The notes under the pieces: generated by a model
Databases searched by the model: none
The model's input: only the letters and a program-made list of their open reading frames with translations
What the model was told of the DNA's origin: nothing
Shown here: in pieces, positions 34,893 through 45,141 of the stretch
Layout: every line of letters begins with the position of its first letter
Position numbering within the stretch: position 1 is the stretch's first letter
Position numbers and translations under genes: made by a program
Source of the DNA: Rahnella laticis
Lineage (GTDB): Bacteria > Pseudomonadota > Gammaproteobacteria > Enterobacterales > Enterobacteriaceae
Length of the DNA: 64,000 nt
Direction of reading: 5' to 3'
NCBI RefSeq assembly: GCF_015644585.1
Contig: NZ_JADOBI010000016.1
Location: forward strand, 1 to 64,000

Positions 34893-35519
34893 ATGAAATT
34901 GATCAGTCAGAATTTTGAGAACGGCGCACCGATGCCGGGCGAACTGGCATTTGCCGTTCAGGATGCACAAAACCACCTGGCGCTTTCCTCCAACCGTAAC
35001 CCGCATTTAGCCTGGAGCGACGTACCGGAAAACACCCGTTCGTTTGCGCTGGTTTGTGTGGATCCGCATGTGCCGAGCCGTCCGGACGACGTGAATCAGG
35101 AAGGCAAAGTGGTTTCCGCATCATTGCCGCGTATCGATCTGTTCCACTGGCTGCTGGTGAATATTCCTGCTGATACCCGTGAGATTGCCGAAGGCAGCCA
35201 CAGCGACAGCGTAACGCCAAAAGGTAAACCGGCGTTGCCCGCTGAAGCCGGAATCCGTCATGGCATCAACGGTTATACCGCGTGGTTTGGCGACGACGAA
35301 AATATGGGCGGCGATTATTACGGTTACGACGGTGCCTGCCCGCCGTGGAATGATGAAATTGCGCACGACTACGTGTTTACGCTGTATGCGCTGGATATTC
35401 CTTCACTGGAATTGCAGGATAAATTCTACGGCCCGGATGTGCTGGCCGCCATTGAAGGCCACGTTCTGGCGCAGGCCAGCCTGACCGGTACTTACACCTT
35501 AAATCCGGACGTGAAGTAA
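34893..35519 (+). CDS. YbhB/YbcL-type PEBP (Raf kinase inhibitor-like) protein
   Basis: A 208-residue phosphatidylethanolamine-binding protein homologue. The ligand-pocket motif is visible (FALVCVDPHVPSR and FHWLLVNIPAD) and so is a GYDGACPPWNDEIAHDY segment typical of bacterial members. It lacks a signal peptide, so it is cytoplasmic. The bacterial role is not known. AGAGGA precedes the ATG; a regulator gene follows in the same direction after 21 bp. Confidence 0.85.
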   Translation: MKLISQNFENGAPMPGELAFAVQDAQNHLALSSNRNPHLAWSDVPENTRSFALVCVDPHVPSRPDDVNQEGKVVSASLPRIDLFHWLLVNIPADTREIAEGSHSDSVTPKGKPALPAEAGIRHGINGYTAWFGDDENMGGDYYGYDGACPPWNDEIAHDYVFTLYALDIPSLELQDKFYGPDVLAAIEGHVLAQASLTGTYTLNPDVK

Positions 35520-35540
35520 AGCCCGGCGGCAGGAGATACT

Positions 35541-36383
35541 ATGCCCTCTGAAGGTCGCAGCAATGCAGGGAATCTTCTGCCAAACCAACTGCCGGTCATC
35601 CACGACCGGCTTTTTTCGCTGGCGCTGCCTTATCTGCAACAGCCGCATCAGGTGTCCAGTTTCCGGTTTTTCGAGCCATCGCTGCTGCGGGTGAATTCCG
35701 GGCAACTGACGCTGAGTCATGAGCACGACGCGCCGGTGAAGCTGGGGAACACGCCGCATCTGATGGTGATTTCGCAACATACGCAGGCGCACGTCAGCAA
35801 AACCGTCAGTGCGGAAAGCGGGATTTTCTCGTCGCTGTTTCTCGGATTTTCGCCTGCGCTGATCGCCGGGTTTTACCGCGATAATGCCCCGCTTCTGGCG
35901 CCGCTTACGCCGCTTAACGGCTTTCAGATCGTACCGCCGGACGATGAATTACAGGAAACGCTGGATTATTGTCTGCACGGTCTGAAAAATCCGGCCAGCA
36001 CGGCGGTGCAGCAAAACCGTCTGACCGGCGTACTGATCGCGCTGGCGGAGCGCGGAATTTTATTCATGCCGCGCGCCGGTGAACCGCTGGGCACCCGGCT
36101 GACCACGCTGCTGGCTTCCGCGCCGGAATTTGCCTGGACCGCCGCCAGCGCCAGCCAGCAACTGGCTATGAGTGAAGCCACGCTGCGGCGGCGGCTGGTG
36201 GAAGAGCAAATCAGCTTCCGGACATTGTTGCAGGATATCCGCATGCATCACGCCATGACCCTGCTGCAAACCACGCGCTGGAGCCTGTCACAAATCGCCG
36301 ATGCGTGCGGCTATCGCGCCAGTTCGCGGTTTTCCCTGCGTTTTCGCGAGCGGTTTGGCTGTTCACCTGCTGACATCCGTTAA
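35541..36383 (+). CDS. AraC-family transcriptional regulator
   Basis: A 280-residue regulator. Residues ~20-170 form an AraC-type N-terminal (YqhC-like) domain; the C-terminal double helix-turn-helix is clear (ASQQLAMSEATLRRRLVEEQ, then LSQIADACGYRASSRFSLRF). It is 21 bp after the PEBP gene and likely cotranscribed, so it may control that gene or a distant target. GGAG precedes the start. Confidence 0.85.
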   Translation: MPSEGRSNAGNLLPNQLPVIHDRLFSLALPYLQQPHQVSSFRFFEPSLLRVNSGQLTLSHEHDAPVKLGNTPHLMVISQHTQAHVSKTVSAESGIFSSLFLGFSPALIAGFYRDNAPLLAPLTPLNGFQIVPPDDELQETLDYCLHGLKNPASTAVQQNRLTGVLIALAERGILFMPRAGEPLGTRLTTLLASAPEFAWTAASASQQLAMSEATLRRRLVEEQISFRTLLQDIRMHHAMTLLQTTRWSLSQIADACGYRASSRFSLRFRERFGCSPADIR

Positions 36384-36416
36384 ACAAAGAGTCGTGAATA
36401 AAAACCCGTGAATAAA

Positions 36417-36447
36417 AAAAGCCAGTCACCTCAGATGACTGGCTTTT
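36417..36447. terminator. bidirectional terminator between the araC-like gene and alaC
   Basis: AAAAGCCAGTCA / TGACTGGCTTTT with a 7-base loop, A-run before and T-rich after. Confidence 0.88.
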
Positions 36448-36476
36448 ATGCTTTTGGTTTTCAGTACTTTTAAAAA

Positions 36477-37721
36477 CTATTCCGATTCAGCGGCCGGTTC
36501 GTTACCGGCTTTTTTCGGTGTCAGCAGGCCATCGGCGCGGAACATCGCTTTAATGCCGCGCACCGCCTGACGGATGCGATCCTGATTTTCGATTAAGGCG
36601 AAACGCACATGGGTATCGCCGTAATCACCGAAACCAATGCCCGGCGACACGCAGACTTTCGCATCCGCCAGCAGGCGTTTGGCGAATTCCAGCGAGCCTA
36701 GATGGGCATACACAGGCGGGATTTTCGCCCAGACGTACATCGACGCTTTCGGATTTTCCACCATCCAACCCGCCTCGTGCAGCCCGCGCACCAGCACGTT
36801 TCGGCGCTGACGATATTGTTCGGCAATGTCTTTCACGCACTGCTGATCGCCTTCCAGCGCCGCAATCGCCGCCACCTGCAACGGGGTAAATGTGCCGTAA
36901 TCGTGATAACTCTTGATTCGCGCCAGCGCGCTGACCAGCTCAGGATTGCCGACCATAAAGCCGATACGCCAACCCGCCATGTTGTAGCTTTTGGACAGCG
37001 TGAAGAATTCCACCGCGATATCTTTTGCGCCCGGCACCTGCATGATCGACGGCGCTTTCCAGCCGTCATACACGATATCGGCATACGCCAGATCGTGGAT
37101 CACCAGTACGTTGTACTGTTTTGCCAGCGCCACCACGCGCTCGAAGAAATCAAGTTCCACGCATTGCGCCGTCGGGTTCGACGGGAAACCAAGGATCATC
37201 ATTTTCGGACGCGGAATGGTTTCGCGAATGGCTTTTTCCAGCTCGGCAAAGAAATCCACACCTTCCGCCAGCGGCACGGAGCGCACCTGCGCACCGGCAA
37301 TCACTGCACCGTAGATGTGGATCGGATAACTTGGGTTTGGCACCAGAACGGTATCACCGTGATCGAGCGTTGCCAGCATCAGATGCGCCAGCCCTTCTTT
37401 CGACCCGATGGTAACGATAGCTTCGCTTTCCGGATCGATTTCAACCTGATAGCGGTCGGCATACCAGCGGGAAATCGCCCGGCGAAGACGCGGAATGCCG
37501 CGGGATGTCGAGTAACCGTGCGTGTCTTCACGCTGCGCAACCTGCACCAGTTTTTCCACGATGTGTGGCGGTGTCGGGCCGTCAGGATTCCCCATACTGA
37601 AATCGATGATGTCCTCGCCACGATGGCGTGCGGCCATTTTCAGCTCAGCAGTAATGTTGAAAACATAAGGGGGAAGACGATCAATACGTGAAAAACGACG
37701 GGGTGAACTGGAATCAGCCAT
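36477..37721 (-). CDS. alaC: glutamate-pyruvate (alanine) aminotransferase AlaC
   Basis: A 414-residue class I PLP aminotransferase almost identical in layout to E. coli AlaC (412). The PLP lysine lies in [12 protein letters not shown]; the aspartate and tyrosine contacts are in [15 protein letters not shown]. It makes alanine from pyruvate with glutamate. ATG 37721 follows AGAGGAAATT and matches the E. coli start MAD. A 26-codon open frame in the leader ends at its start. As in E. coli, it lies divergently near ypdAB; a GNAT gene is inserted between them here. Confidence 0.96.
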   Translation of the reverse strand: MADSSSPRRFSRIDRLPPYVFNITAELKMAARHRGEDIIDFSMGNPDGPTPPHIVEKLVQVAQREDTHGYSTSRGIPRLRRAISRWYADRYQVEIDPESEAIVTIGSKEGLAHLMLATLDHGDTVLVPNPSYPIHIYGAVIAGAQVRSVPLAEGVDFFAELEKAIRETIPRPKMMILGFPSNPTAQCVELDFFERVVALAKQYNVLVIHDLAYADIVYDGWKAPSIMQVPGAKDIAVEFFTLSKSYNMAGWRIGFMVGNPELVSALARIKSYHDYGTFTPLQVAAIAALEGDQQCVKDIAEQYRQRRNVLVRGLHEAGWMVENPKASMYVWAKIPPVYAHLGSLEFAKRLLADAKVCVSPGIGFGDYGDTHVRFALIENQDRIRQAVRGIKAMFRADGLLTPKKAGNEPAAESE

Positions 37722-37794
37722 AATTTCCTCTGGGATACGTAAGCGCCCGGACCGTCCGAGCGACGCTGGCCGCGTTGCGGCCTTCAACGAACAT
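37714..37794 (-). CDS. possible 26-codon leader ORF overlapping the alaC start
   Basis: On the minus strand an ATG at 37794 opens a 26-codon frame that stops at TGA 37716-37714, overlapping the alaC ATG by 8 bases (ATGGCTGA). Four alanine codons occur (two adjacent, NAAS). The leader folds into dyads such as GGCCGC-AAC-GCGGCC. No clear ribosome-binding site precedes it, so translation is doubtful. Confidence 0.3.
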   Translation of the reverse strand: MFVEGRNAASVARTVRALTYPRGNYG

Positions 37795-37854
37795 ATCGCA
37801 GAGGAAAAAATCTGTCGAGAGATTGAGCAACATTTTTTTAACTACGGGGATTTA

Positions 37855-38394
37855 TCACTCAGCGCGCGTATCGCTGGCAAGCAGCCCCAGCAGCCAGTCG
37901 TTTTTCCAGTCGTCGCCAATGCGGTAGCTGTCACGCAGCCTGCCTTCATACTGAAAACCGCATTTCTCCAGCACCCGTCGCGATGCGTCGTTACCTTCCA
38001 GCACGTTGGCCTGCAAACGGTGGAATCCGCACTGGTCGAAAGCAAAATTTAATACTTCGCGTAATGACTCGACCGCATAGCCTTTGCGCTGATGTTCCGG
38101 TGCCAGAATAAAGCCCACTTCCGCCTGCTGATACGGACGCCAGTCGGGGAAAAATCCGGTCAGCCCCACCGCCGCGCCGGTTTCTTTTTCGCGGATCAGC
38201 AGGCAGAGCCAGAAATCGCAGTAGCGATCCCAGTTGCCAAGACGCTGCTCAAAACGGCTGTGAACCTGCGCGGGCGTTTCGATATCGCCGATAAAACGCA
38301 TGACTTCCGGCGTCTGGTACAACCGCAAAAAGAACGCCCAGTCGTCAGTCTGGATTGGCTGCATGATAAGCCGCGGCGTTGATAACGAGATCAT
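37855..38394 (-). CDS. GNAT-family N-acetyltransferase (RimJ/RimL-like)
   Basis: A 179-residue acetyltransferase of the RimJ/RimL branch. Acetyl-CoA site: VGFILAPEHQRKGYAVESLREVL; the C-terminal NDASRRVLEKCGFQYEGRLRD is characteristic. The acceptor is unknown. I chose ATG 38394 (GGAGA 10 bases upstream) over 38424; either is possible. It lies between alaC and ypdA, transcribed with alaC but apparently from its own promoter. Confidence 0.85.
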   Translation of the reverse strand: MISLSTPRLIMQPIQTDDWAFFLRLYQTPEVMRFIGDIETPAQVHSRFEQRLGNWDRYCDFWLCLLIREKETGAAVGLTGFFPDWRPYQQAEVGFILAPEHQRKGYAVESLREVLNFAFDQCGFHRLQANVLEGNDASRRVLEKCGFQYEGRLRDSYRIGDDWKNDWLLGLLASDTRAE

Positions 38395-38540
38395 TTCTGG
38401 CTGTTCTCCATTTTTAGTTAGCATTCTGGACCTGAACCGGACCGCATTCCGTCCTTTGGTGGTGAATCTCTGACCTTTTATTTATAATAACGGTTGAATC
38501 CATTTGGCACAGATATGTATTACTGTGCAGAGAAATCACC

Positions 38541-40244
38541 ATGCCTCACATGTTTGATATGCTGCTGGCGGTCTTTGACCGTGCGGCGCTGATGCTCATC
38601 TGTCTGTTCTTCCTCACGCGTACCCCGCTGTTCCGTAAATTGCTGCACAAAGAAAATGATAACCATACGGCGCTGGAACTGGCGGCGGTGACCGCGATTT
38701 TCTCGCTGTTTGCGATTTTCGGCACACTTTCGGGGATTAACGTTGAAGGCTCGCTGATTAACGTGCGGACCATCGCCATCATGTCCGGCGGCATTCTGTT
38801 CGGCCCGTGGGTCGGTATTATTACCGGCGTGATTTCGGGTACTCACCGTTTTCTTATCGACATTCACGGGCCGACGTCCATTCCGTGTCTGATCACCAGT
38901 ATTACCGCCGGTTTTCTTTCTGGCTATATCAATAAAAAAGTCAAAAAAGCGCTGCACTGGAAAGTCGGTATTCTGGCCGGCATGCTGTGCGAAACGCTGA
39001 CGATGATCCTGATTTTGCTGATGGCCCGCCCGTTTTCACTCGGGCTGGATATCGTGATGAATATCGCCGCGCCGCTGATCCTTGGTGCCAGCTCGATTGG
39101 TCTTATCGTGATTTTGGTGCAAAGCGTCGAGGATGAAAAAGAGGTGATTGCCGCCCGGCAGGCGCGGCTGGCGCTGGATATTGCCAATAAAACGCTGCCC
39201 TACTTCAGGAATATCAATGCTGAATCGTTAGACAGCATCTGCCGGATTATCCGCGATGATATCGACGCCGATGCCGTCGCCATTACCGATACCAGAAATA
39301 TTCTTGCCTACGTCGGCACGGGCGCGGAAGAATACAATATCGGCCACGAAGCGCTCAGCGAGATGACCAAGGCCACGCTGGAAAGCGGCCAGATTACCGT
39401 CAAAAATAACGATGAGATGCACCGCACGCCACAAATTCACTCGCTGATTATTATCCCGCTGTGGGAAAAAGGCGAAGTGACCGGTTCCCTGAAAATCTAT
39501 TATTGCGATCCGCACCGCATAACCTATTCGCTGAAAGTCATGGCGATCGGGCTGTCGCAAATTATGTCGACGCAGATGGAAGTTTCGCGCACCGAGCAGC
39601 TGCGTGAAATGGCGAATAAAGCTGAAATGCGCGCCCTGCAAAGTAAAATTAACCCGCACTTTCTGTTTAATGCGCTGAATGCCATTTCGTCTTCAATACG
39701 CGCCCGCCCTGACGTCGCGCGGCAGCTGATCATCAATCTTTCCCGCTATTTGCGTTATAACCTGGAACTGAATGATGAGCTGATTGATCTGCGCAAGGAA
39801 CTGCATCAGGTGCAGGATTACATCGCCATCGAGCAGGCGCGGTTTGGCAGCAAGCTGACGGTGATTTATGACATTGACGACGATATTTCGGTGAAAATCC
39901 CCAGCCTGCTGATCCAGCCGCTGGTGGAGAATGCTATCGTCCACGGGATCCAGAAGTGCAGCGGGAAAGGTGTGGTGGTGATTTCAGTAAAACATCAGCC
40001 CGACGGCGTGAAGGTTTCAGTGAAAGACACCGGCCACGGCATCAATCAGGAAACCATTGACCGCGTTGAGCGCAACGAAATGCCGGGCAATAAAATCGGC
40101 CTGCTGAATGTGCATCACCGCGTTTCGTTGTTGTACGGTCAGGGGCTGACAATCCGCCGCCTTGAACCGGGGACAGATATTTCATTTTTAATTACCAGGG
40201 CCTCTTCCCCTGTGGCAAATGCCCCTGAGAGCAAAATAGCCTGA
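38541..40244 (+). CDS. ypdA: sensor histidine kinase YpdA (PyrS)
   Basis: A 567-residue LytS-type kinase. N-terminal 5TM-5TMR_LYT membrane domain (~1-200), a GAF domain (~215-345), then a HisKA_7TM/HATPase part with phospho-acceptor His373 in [15 protein letters not shown] and ATP-binding VKDTGHGI and [11 protein letters not shown]. Full-length match to E. coli YpdA, the high-threshold pyruvate sensor that with YpdB induces yhjX. The start [14 protein letters not shown] aligns with E. coli. It is 98 bp before ypdB. Confidence 0.95.
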   Translation: MPHMFDMLLAVFDRAALMLICLFFLTRTPLFRKLLHKENDNHTALELAAVTAIFSLFAIFGTLSGINVEGSLINVRTIAIMSGGILFGPWVGIITGVISGTHRFLIDIHGPTSIPCLITSITAGFLSGYINKKVKKALHWKVGILAGMLCETLTMILILLMARPFSLGLDIVMNIAAPLILGASSIGLIVILVQSVEDEKEVIAARQARLALDIANKTLPYFRNINAESLDSICRIIRDDIDADAVAITDTRNILAYVGTGAEEYNIGHEALSEMTKATLESGQITVKNNDEMHRTPQIHSLIIIPLWEKGEVTGSLKIYYCDPHRITYSLKVMAIGLSQIMSTQMEVSRTEQLREMANKAEMRALQSKINPHFLFNALNAISSSIRARPDVARQLIINLSRYLRYNLELNDELIDLRKELHQVQDYIAIEQARFGSKLTVIYDIDDDISVKIPSLLIQPLVENAIVHGIQKCSGKGVVVISVKHQPDGVKVSVKDTGHGINQETIDRVERNEMPGNKIGLLNVHHRVSLLYGQGLTIRRLEPGTDISFLITRASSPVANAPESKIA

Positions 40245-40342
40245 AGCGGAAGAACCGTGCAGTCACTGTTCGCTAATTATCATTTTTTTGAAGCATTTAA
40301 CCTGCCGCCCGCGTTTCGGGCGAATGCATCGGGGAATATTCC

Positions 40343-41092
40343 ATGAAAGCCATTATCGTCGAAGATGAAATACCGGCTCAGGAAGAACTGAGTTATCTGA
40401 TTAACACGCACAGCAACATCAAAATTGAAGCGATATTCGATGACGGGCTGGATGTGCTGAAATATCTGCAAACCCATGAAGTCGATGCGATTTTCCTCGA
40501 TATCAGCATTCCTTCGCTCGACGGTGTTTTGCTGGCGCAAAATATCAGTAAGTTTGCGCATAAACCTTACATTGTGTTTATCACAGCCTACAAAGAACAC
40601 GCCGCGGAAGCCTTTGAAATCGAAGCGTTTGACTACATTCTCAAGCCTTATCACGAATCCCGCATCGTCACGATGCTGCAAAAACTCGAATCGCATTTCC
40701 AGCGCGACAGCCAGGATAAGCAGGAAGCTTCCGCGCCCGCGCCGAGTAACGCGCCGCGCGTCAGCCACAGCATTAATCTCATCAAAGATGAGCGCATTAT
40801 CGTGACGGACATTAACGATATTTATTACGCAGCCGCGCAGGAAAAGGTGACGCAGGTGTATACCCGCAAAGAAGAATTCACCATGCCGATGAATATCACG
40901 GAACTGTGCAACCGCCTGCCGGAGGAGCATTTTTTCCGCTGCCACCGTTCGTATTGCGTGAATTTGTCGAAAATCCGCGAGATTGTGCCGTGGTTTAACA
41001 ACACCTACATTTTGCGGTTAAGCGATCTGGATTTCGAAGTGCCGGTCAGCCGGAGCAAGGTGAAGGAATTCAGGCAGTTAATGCGGTTCTGA
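40343..41092 (+). CDS. ypdB: LytTR response regulator YpdB (PyrR)
   Basis: A 249-residue regulator: receiver domain with Asp53 in AIFLDISIPS and a LytTR DNA-binding domain (~140-245; FFRCHRSYCVNLSKIREIVPWFNNTYIL in consecutive segments). Partner of YpdA. Ends VSRSKVKEFRQLMRF like E. coli. The target carrier gene (yhjX) is not in the window. Confidence 0.95.
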   Translation: MKAIIVEDEIPAQEELSYLINTHSNIKIEAIFDDGLDVLKYLQTHEVDAIFLDISIPSLDGVLLAQNISKFAHKPYIVFITAYKEHAAEAFEIEAFDYILKPYHESRIVTMLQKLESHFQRDSQDKQEASAPAPSNAPRVSHSINLIKDERIIVTDINDIYYAAAQEKVTQVYTRKEEFTMPMNITELCNRLPEEHFFRCHRSYCVNLSKIREIVPWFNNTYILRLSDLDFEVPVSRSKVKEFRQLMRF

Positions 41093-41150
41093 TGCAGGAC
41101 AGGGCATTTTTGAGGCGGAGGAAGTGCTCTGTCACTCTCTGAATCTGAAT

Positions 41151-41168
41151 TATTACAAAAATGTCATC
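41151..41168 (+). promoter_or_regulatory. candidate HprR/CusR-type box upstream of hiuH
   Basis: TATTACAAAAATGTCATC matches 14 of 18 positions of the E. coli HprR/CusR box CATTACAAAATTGTAATG. E. coli hiuH is controlled by HprSR, so the placement is meaningful. It lies 163 bp before hiuH. Confidence 0.5.
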
Positions 41169-41331
41169 AACCCGTCATCTTGGGGTTAGTCAGTAAAAAG
41201 TAGACTTTGTTTCGTCAAGGCAGAGGATATTTTGTACTTTCTCATGTCTGTGATGAGGAAAACAAAAAATATAACTCTGCAAAATATTCTGCGTTATTAA
41301 CAAATAACCTTGAGTTCAAAAGGACGAACAT

Positions 41332-41739
41332 ATGTTTAAAAAGAAATTATTACTCGCCGGTATTATCAATGCCCTGTGTCTGACATCTGCTTTAGCAGCA
41401 AATCCTCTCAGCGTCCATGTTTTAAACCTGCAAAACGGCCTGCCATCTGAAGGCGTAAGCGTATCGCTCGAGAAGCAGGAAGGTAACAAATGGGTGCAGC
41501 TAAGCAGCGGGGTAACTAATGAACAGGGAAGAATTCCTGCACTGTATCCCAATGAAAATGTGATGGAAAAAGGCAATTATAGGGTGACGTTTAAAACCGG
41601 AGAATGGTTTGAAAAGCATCATACCGCTTCTTTTTTCCCGGAGATCCCTGTTATTTTTAAAGCGGATGGCTCAGTGCCTCACTATCACATTCCTCTGCTT
41701 GTCAGTCCTTACGGTTTCTCGACTTATCGCGGGAATTAA
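41332..41739 (+). CDS. hiuH: periplasmic 5-hydroxyisourate hydrolase (transthyretin-like)
   Basis: A 135-residue transthyretin-family enzyme with a signal peptide (KLLLAGIINALCLTSALA). Catalytic motif parts: LSVHVLNLQNGLPSEGV (His), IP...FPEIPVIF and HYHIPLLVSPYGFSTYRGN. The C-terminal tetrapeptide is YRGN rather than the usual YRGS. It hydrolyses 5-hydroxyisourate in urate breakdown. AAAAGGA precedes the ATG. Confidence 0.93.
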   Translation: MFKKKLLLAGIINALCLTSALAANPLSVHVLNLQNGLPSEGVSVSLEKQEGNKWVQLSSGVTNEQGRIPALYPNENVMEKGNYRVTFKTGEWFEKHHTASFFPEIPVIFKADGSVPHYHIPLLVSPYGFSTYRGN

Positions 41740-41760
41740 TAACAGAAAAGAAATAACGAT

Positions 41761-41797
41761 TATCCAGGCTCTCCCTTCACAAGGGAGAGCCTGGATA
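41761..41797. repeat. perfect 17-bp-arm hairpin between hiuH and glk
   Basis: TATCCAGGCTCTCCCTT / AAGGGAGAGCCTGGATA around a 3-base loop, between convergent genes. It probably terminates or protects both transcripts although no T run follows. The inner CTCCCTT...AAGGGAG resembles the fdhF-hypF palindrome. Confidence 0.8.
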
Positions 41798-41800
41798 GCA

Positions 41801-42766
41801 TTAAATCGTCAAACCAATCGACTGACGCAGATAGGCACCTGCGCCCAGTAATCCCGGCTGATCGTGGGTGATCAGAAACACCGGAATATCCATCAGATAA
41901 TCTTTGAAACGCCCTTTATCTTCAAACGCCGCACGGAAACCAGAGGCTTTGAAGAACTCCAGGAAGCGCGGCACAATCCCGCCCGCGATATATACCCCGC
42001 CAAACGTCCCCATGTTCAGCGCCAGATTGCCGCCAAAACGGCCCATGATGACGCAGAATAATGACAGCGCGCGGCGGCAGTCGACGTTTTCGTCTGACAG
42101 CGCCAGCTCGGTGACATCTTTAGGTTTGAAGTTTTCCGGCACGCGGTTATCGGATTTCACAATGGCGCGGTACAGATTCACCAGCCCCGGCCCTGACAAA
42201 ATGCGTTCCGCAGAAACGTGGCCCATTTCGGTGCGCAGCTGTTCCAGAATAATGTCTTCTTCTTCGCTGTTTGGTGCGAAATCAACATGACCGCCCTCGC
42301 CCGGCAAACTCATCCACTGTTTGTTGGCGTGGATCAGATGCGCAACCCCCAGACCAGTGCCCGCGCCGTAAATCACCGCCGGTTTTCCGTCCTGCGCTTT
42401 TTTGCCGCCAAACTGTAGCAAATCCGCTTCTTTGAGCATTGGGATCGCCATGGAAACGGCGGTGAAATCGTTAATCACTTCCAGATGTTTCAACCCGAGG
42501 CTTTTCTTCATTTCCGCAATGGAGAAGGCCCAGGTGTGGTTTGTCATCGCAACCCAGTCTCCGGTAATCGGGCAGGCAATCGCGATACATGCATCCTCAA
42601 CTTCCTGTTGCTGCTGCGAAAGATACTCACGAACCGTGGCTTCGAGGCTGTCATATTCCAGCCCGGAGAAGGTCTTCGACTGAGAAATCTCACCGCTGTC
42701 CAAAGCGCAAAGCGCCAGGCGGCAGTTGGTGCCCCCGACATCGCCCACCAGGGAGTATTTGGTCAT
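41801..42766 (-). CDS. glk: glucokinase
   Basis: A 321-residue ATP-dependent glucokinase, the same length as E. coli Glk. Phosphate loop [15 protein letters not shown], glucose-binding region [13 protein letters not shown] and [23 protein letters not shown]. It phosphorylates internal glucose. ATG 42766 with GGAGAATAAC upstream fits the E. coli start; an ATG at 42778 would add four residues. It is divergent from yfeO, as in E. coli. Confidence 0.97.
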   Translation of the reverse strand: MTKYSLVGDVGGTNCRLALCALDSGEISQSKTFSGLEYDSLEATVREYLSQQQQEVEDACIAIACPITGDWVAMTNHTWAFSIAEMKKSLGLKHLEVINDFTAVSMAIPMLKEADLLQFGGKKAQDGKPAVIYGAGTGLGVAHLIHANKQWMSLPGEGGHVDFAPNSEEEDIILEQLRTEMGHVSAERILSGPGLVNLYRAIVKSDNRVPENFKPKDVTELALSDENVDCRRALSLFCVIMGRFGGNLALNMGTFGGVYIAGGIVPRFLEFFKASGFRAAFEDKGRFKDYLMDIPVFLITHDQPGLLGAGAYLRQSIGLTI

Positions 42767-42778
42767 GTTATTCTCCAC

Positions 42779-43082
42779 AAAAGTAAATTCGTTATGCTGC
42801 GCACCCGCGCAAAAGCTGCTGTGCTAAAGAGTACGCTGCCGGCCGCGCTGATGTAAGCTGCACATCACTTAACGACCGGCGAAAGCCTGCCAGCGGGGCA
42901 AAGCTTACAGATTCGTGTGGGCAAAATAGCGGTAATTGCTATACGCTGCAACGCAGTTTTGAACCAACGCACATTTATGCGGCATGTCACACAAAATAAT
43001 GTCGACCGCCGGTAAACAGACCTTGCTGAGTTTCATCTAAGCTATTAGGGCAAACAAAACTATAAAATAAGGAAATACTTGC
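42779..43082. other. glk-yfeO divergent intergenic region
   Basis: 304 bp without a gene. It presumably holds both promoters. I see a GC-rich stretch (42840-42890) near glk and an AT-rich part before yfeO, but no box I can name reliably. Confidence 0.4.
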
Positions 43083-44345
43083 ATGTTTCATCCCCGCGCC
43101 AGACTCATGCTGGCCTTTGCGTTGCCTGCGATCATTATCGGCGTGCTGTCGAGCCTGATTCTGGTCGCCATTATGATGCTTGCCGGTGCGTTACAAACTT
43201 TGCTTTGGCAAAACATTCCCGCGGTTTTAAATGTGAATACTCAGTCCGCCAGCTGGACGCTGTTTATGCTGACGCTGACCGGGATCGGCGTGGGCGCATT
43301 AATTAAATATATGCCGGGCCACGCGGGGCCAGATCCGGCGACCGAATCGCTGATTGGCGCGCCGGTTGCAGTCAGTTCACTGACCGGTCTGGCGTTAGCC
43401 TTAATGCTGGGGCTGGCCGGGGGCGTCAGTCTCGGCCCTGAATATCCGATTACCGTGATTAACATTGCGCTGGCCGCCGCGTTTGGCGCGCGGTTTATGC
43501 CGAAAGTACCGACCACCGACTGGGTGATTCTGGCTGCCGCCGGCACCATCGGTGCGTTGTTTGGTACGCCGATCGCCGCCGCGCTGATTTTCTCGCAAAC
43601 GCTGGGCACCAATAAAGATGTGCCGCTGTGGGACCGGCTTTTCGCGCCGCTGCTCGCCGCGGGTGCGGGGGCGATTACCACCGATCAGTTTTTCCAGCCT
43701 GACTTCTCGCTGACCATTCCGCCTTATGACAGCTCGCGGCTGATTGATATTTTCAGCGGTTCGGTGGTGGTGTTAATTGCGATTGCGCTGGGGATGCTCG
43801 CCGTCTGGCTTTTCCCGCATATGCACCGGTTGTTTAACAGTATTCAGAATCCTGTGCTGCGGCTGGGTCTCGGCGGGTTTGTGCTCGGGCTGCTGGCGCT
43901 GATTGGCGGAGAAATCACGCTGTTCAAAGGGCTCGATGAGATGAAGGAGCTGGCGCATTCAAATCAGCTGTTTGAGATGGGGCCGCTGCTGGCGATCACG
44001 CTTACCAAGCTGGCGGCGTTAGTGGTCGCTGCGGCCTGTGGTTTTCGTGGCGGGCGTATTTTCCCGGCAGTGTTCGTCGGGGTTTCACTGGGCCTGATGT
44101 TGCATCAGTACGCCCCGGATGTGCCGGCGGCGGTCACAGTTTCCTGCGCCGTGATGGGCATGGTTTTGGTGGTCACGCGCGATGGCTGGCTCAGCCTGTT
44201 TATGGCTGCCGCCGTGGTACCGGGGCTTAAATTGCTGCCGCTGCTGTGTATCGTGATGTTACCGGCCTGGCTGATGCTGGCCGGTAAGCCACTGATGCTG
44301 GTGGCGAAACAGTCATTACGCCGTCAAGATTCAGACGCTGATTAA
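43083..44345 (+). CDS. yfeO: ClC-type ion channel protein YfeO
   Basis: A 420-residue CLC-family membrane protein with about twelve hydrophobic helices. [11 protein letters not shown] and [14 protein letters not shown] correspond to the ClC selectivity-filter loops (GxGxP and GxFxP types, diverged). Function as an anion channel or transporter is not established. Position next to glk matches E. coli. Its stop codon overlaps the stop of the convergent racemase gene (ATTAAT). Confidence 0.9.
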   Translation: MFHPRARLMLAFALPAIIIGVLSSLILVAIMMLAGALQTLLWQNIPAVLNVNTQSASWTLFMLTLTGIGVGALIKYMPGHAGPDPATESLIGAPVAVSSLTGLALALMLGLAGGVSLGPEYPITVINIALAAAFGARFMPKVPTTDWVILAAAGTIGALFGTPIAAALIFSQTLGTNKDVPLWDRLFAPLLAAGAGAITTDQFFQPDFSLTIPPYDSSRLIDIFSGSVVVLIAIALGMLAVWLFPHMHRLFNSIQNPVLRLGLGGFVLGLLALIGGEITLFKGLDEMKELAHSNQLFEMGPLLAITLTKLAALVVAAACGFRGGRIFPAVFVGVSLGLMLHQYAPDVPAAVTVSCAVMGMVLVVTRDGWLSLFMAAAVVPGLKLLPLLCIVMLPAWLMLAGKPLMLVAKQSLRRQDSDAD

Positions 44346-45040
44346 TGGTCTTTCAGGGCGAACTCGGCCGCTGCCAGCGCGTGAATGGCGGTGGTGTCGA
44401 AAACGGGAACGCCCGCGTCTTCAGCGCCGACCAGCAGGGTGATTTCGGTGCAACCGAAAATAATACCTTCGACGCCCTGCTGTTCGAGGCTGGCAATAAT
44501 CCGCCGGTATTCCCCGCGTGATTCGTCCCGGATAATCCCCAGACAGAGCTCTTCGTAGATAATCCGATGGATGATTTCGCGGTCACCGGCGTCCGGCGTC
44601 ACGACATCAATCTGATGCTGTTCCTGTAAGCGCCCGCGGTAAAAATCCTGTTCCATGGTGAAACGCGTGCCCAGCAGGCCAATTTTCTTCAGCCCCTGCG
44701 CTTTGATTTTTCCGGCGGTGGCATCAGCAATGTGCAGCAACGGCAGGCCGCCAATCCGCTCAATATCCCCGGCCACTTTGTGCATCGTATTCGTGCAGAC
44801 CACAATGACATCAGCCCCGGCGCGCGCCAGCGAGTGGGCCGCGTTGCCAAGAAGTTCGCCCGCCTGCTGCCAGTCACCTGCCATTTGCAGCTTTTCAATT
44901 TCGTAGAAATCGACGCTGTAGAGAAACAGTTTGGCCGAGTGTAATCCACCTAGCTGTTGTTTCACGTGTTCGTTAATCATCCGGTAATACGGCACGGTGG
45001 ATTCCCAACTCATGCCGCCAATCAGCCCTAACGTTTTCAT
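44342..45040 (-). CDS. ygeA: broad-specificity amino-acid racemase (YgeA-like)
   Basis: A 232-residue Asp/Glu racemase-family enzyme. Two catalytic cysteines: [10 protein letters not shown] and [12 protein letters not shown]. Similar over its length to E. coli YgeA ([20 protein letters not shown]). ATG 45040 has GGGAAGAAG upstream and aligns with YgeA; the frame is open further upstream but without family similarity. It may supply D-amino acids for cell-wall remodelling. The stop overlaps that of yfeO. Confidence 0.9.
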   Translation of the reverse strand: MKTLGLIGGMSWESTVPYYRMINEHVKQQLGGLHSAKLFLYSVDFYEIEKLQMAGDWQQAGELLGNAAHSLARAGADVIVVCTNTMHKVAGDIERIGGLPLLHIADATAGKIKAQGLKKIGLLGTRFTMEQDFYRGRLQEQHQIDVVTPDAGDREIIHRIIYEELCLGIIRDESRGEYRRIIASLEQQGVEGIIFGCTEITLLVGAEDAGVPVFDTTAIHALAAAEFALKDH

Positions 45041-45081
45041 TTCTTCTTCCCTTTTGTCTGCGTGACAAAACCATAACCGAC

Positions 45082-45120
45082 AAAAAGCCCGCAAACAAAG
45101 AAAATGTCTGCGGGCTTTTT
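45082..45120 (-). terminator. terminator after the PACE efflux gene
   Basis: AAAAAGCCCGCA / TGCGGGCTTTTT, 15-base loop, A/T flanks on both sides; positioned to end the leftward PACE transcript before ygeA. Confidence 0.8.
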
Positions 45121-45141
45121 TCGGGCGAAGGCCAGCGGGAA

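Noticed and set aside
34724-34918. 64-codon open frame between cybB and the PEBP gene
   Set aside because: It runs into the PEBP start in another frame and has no ribosome-binding site or known homologue.
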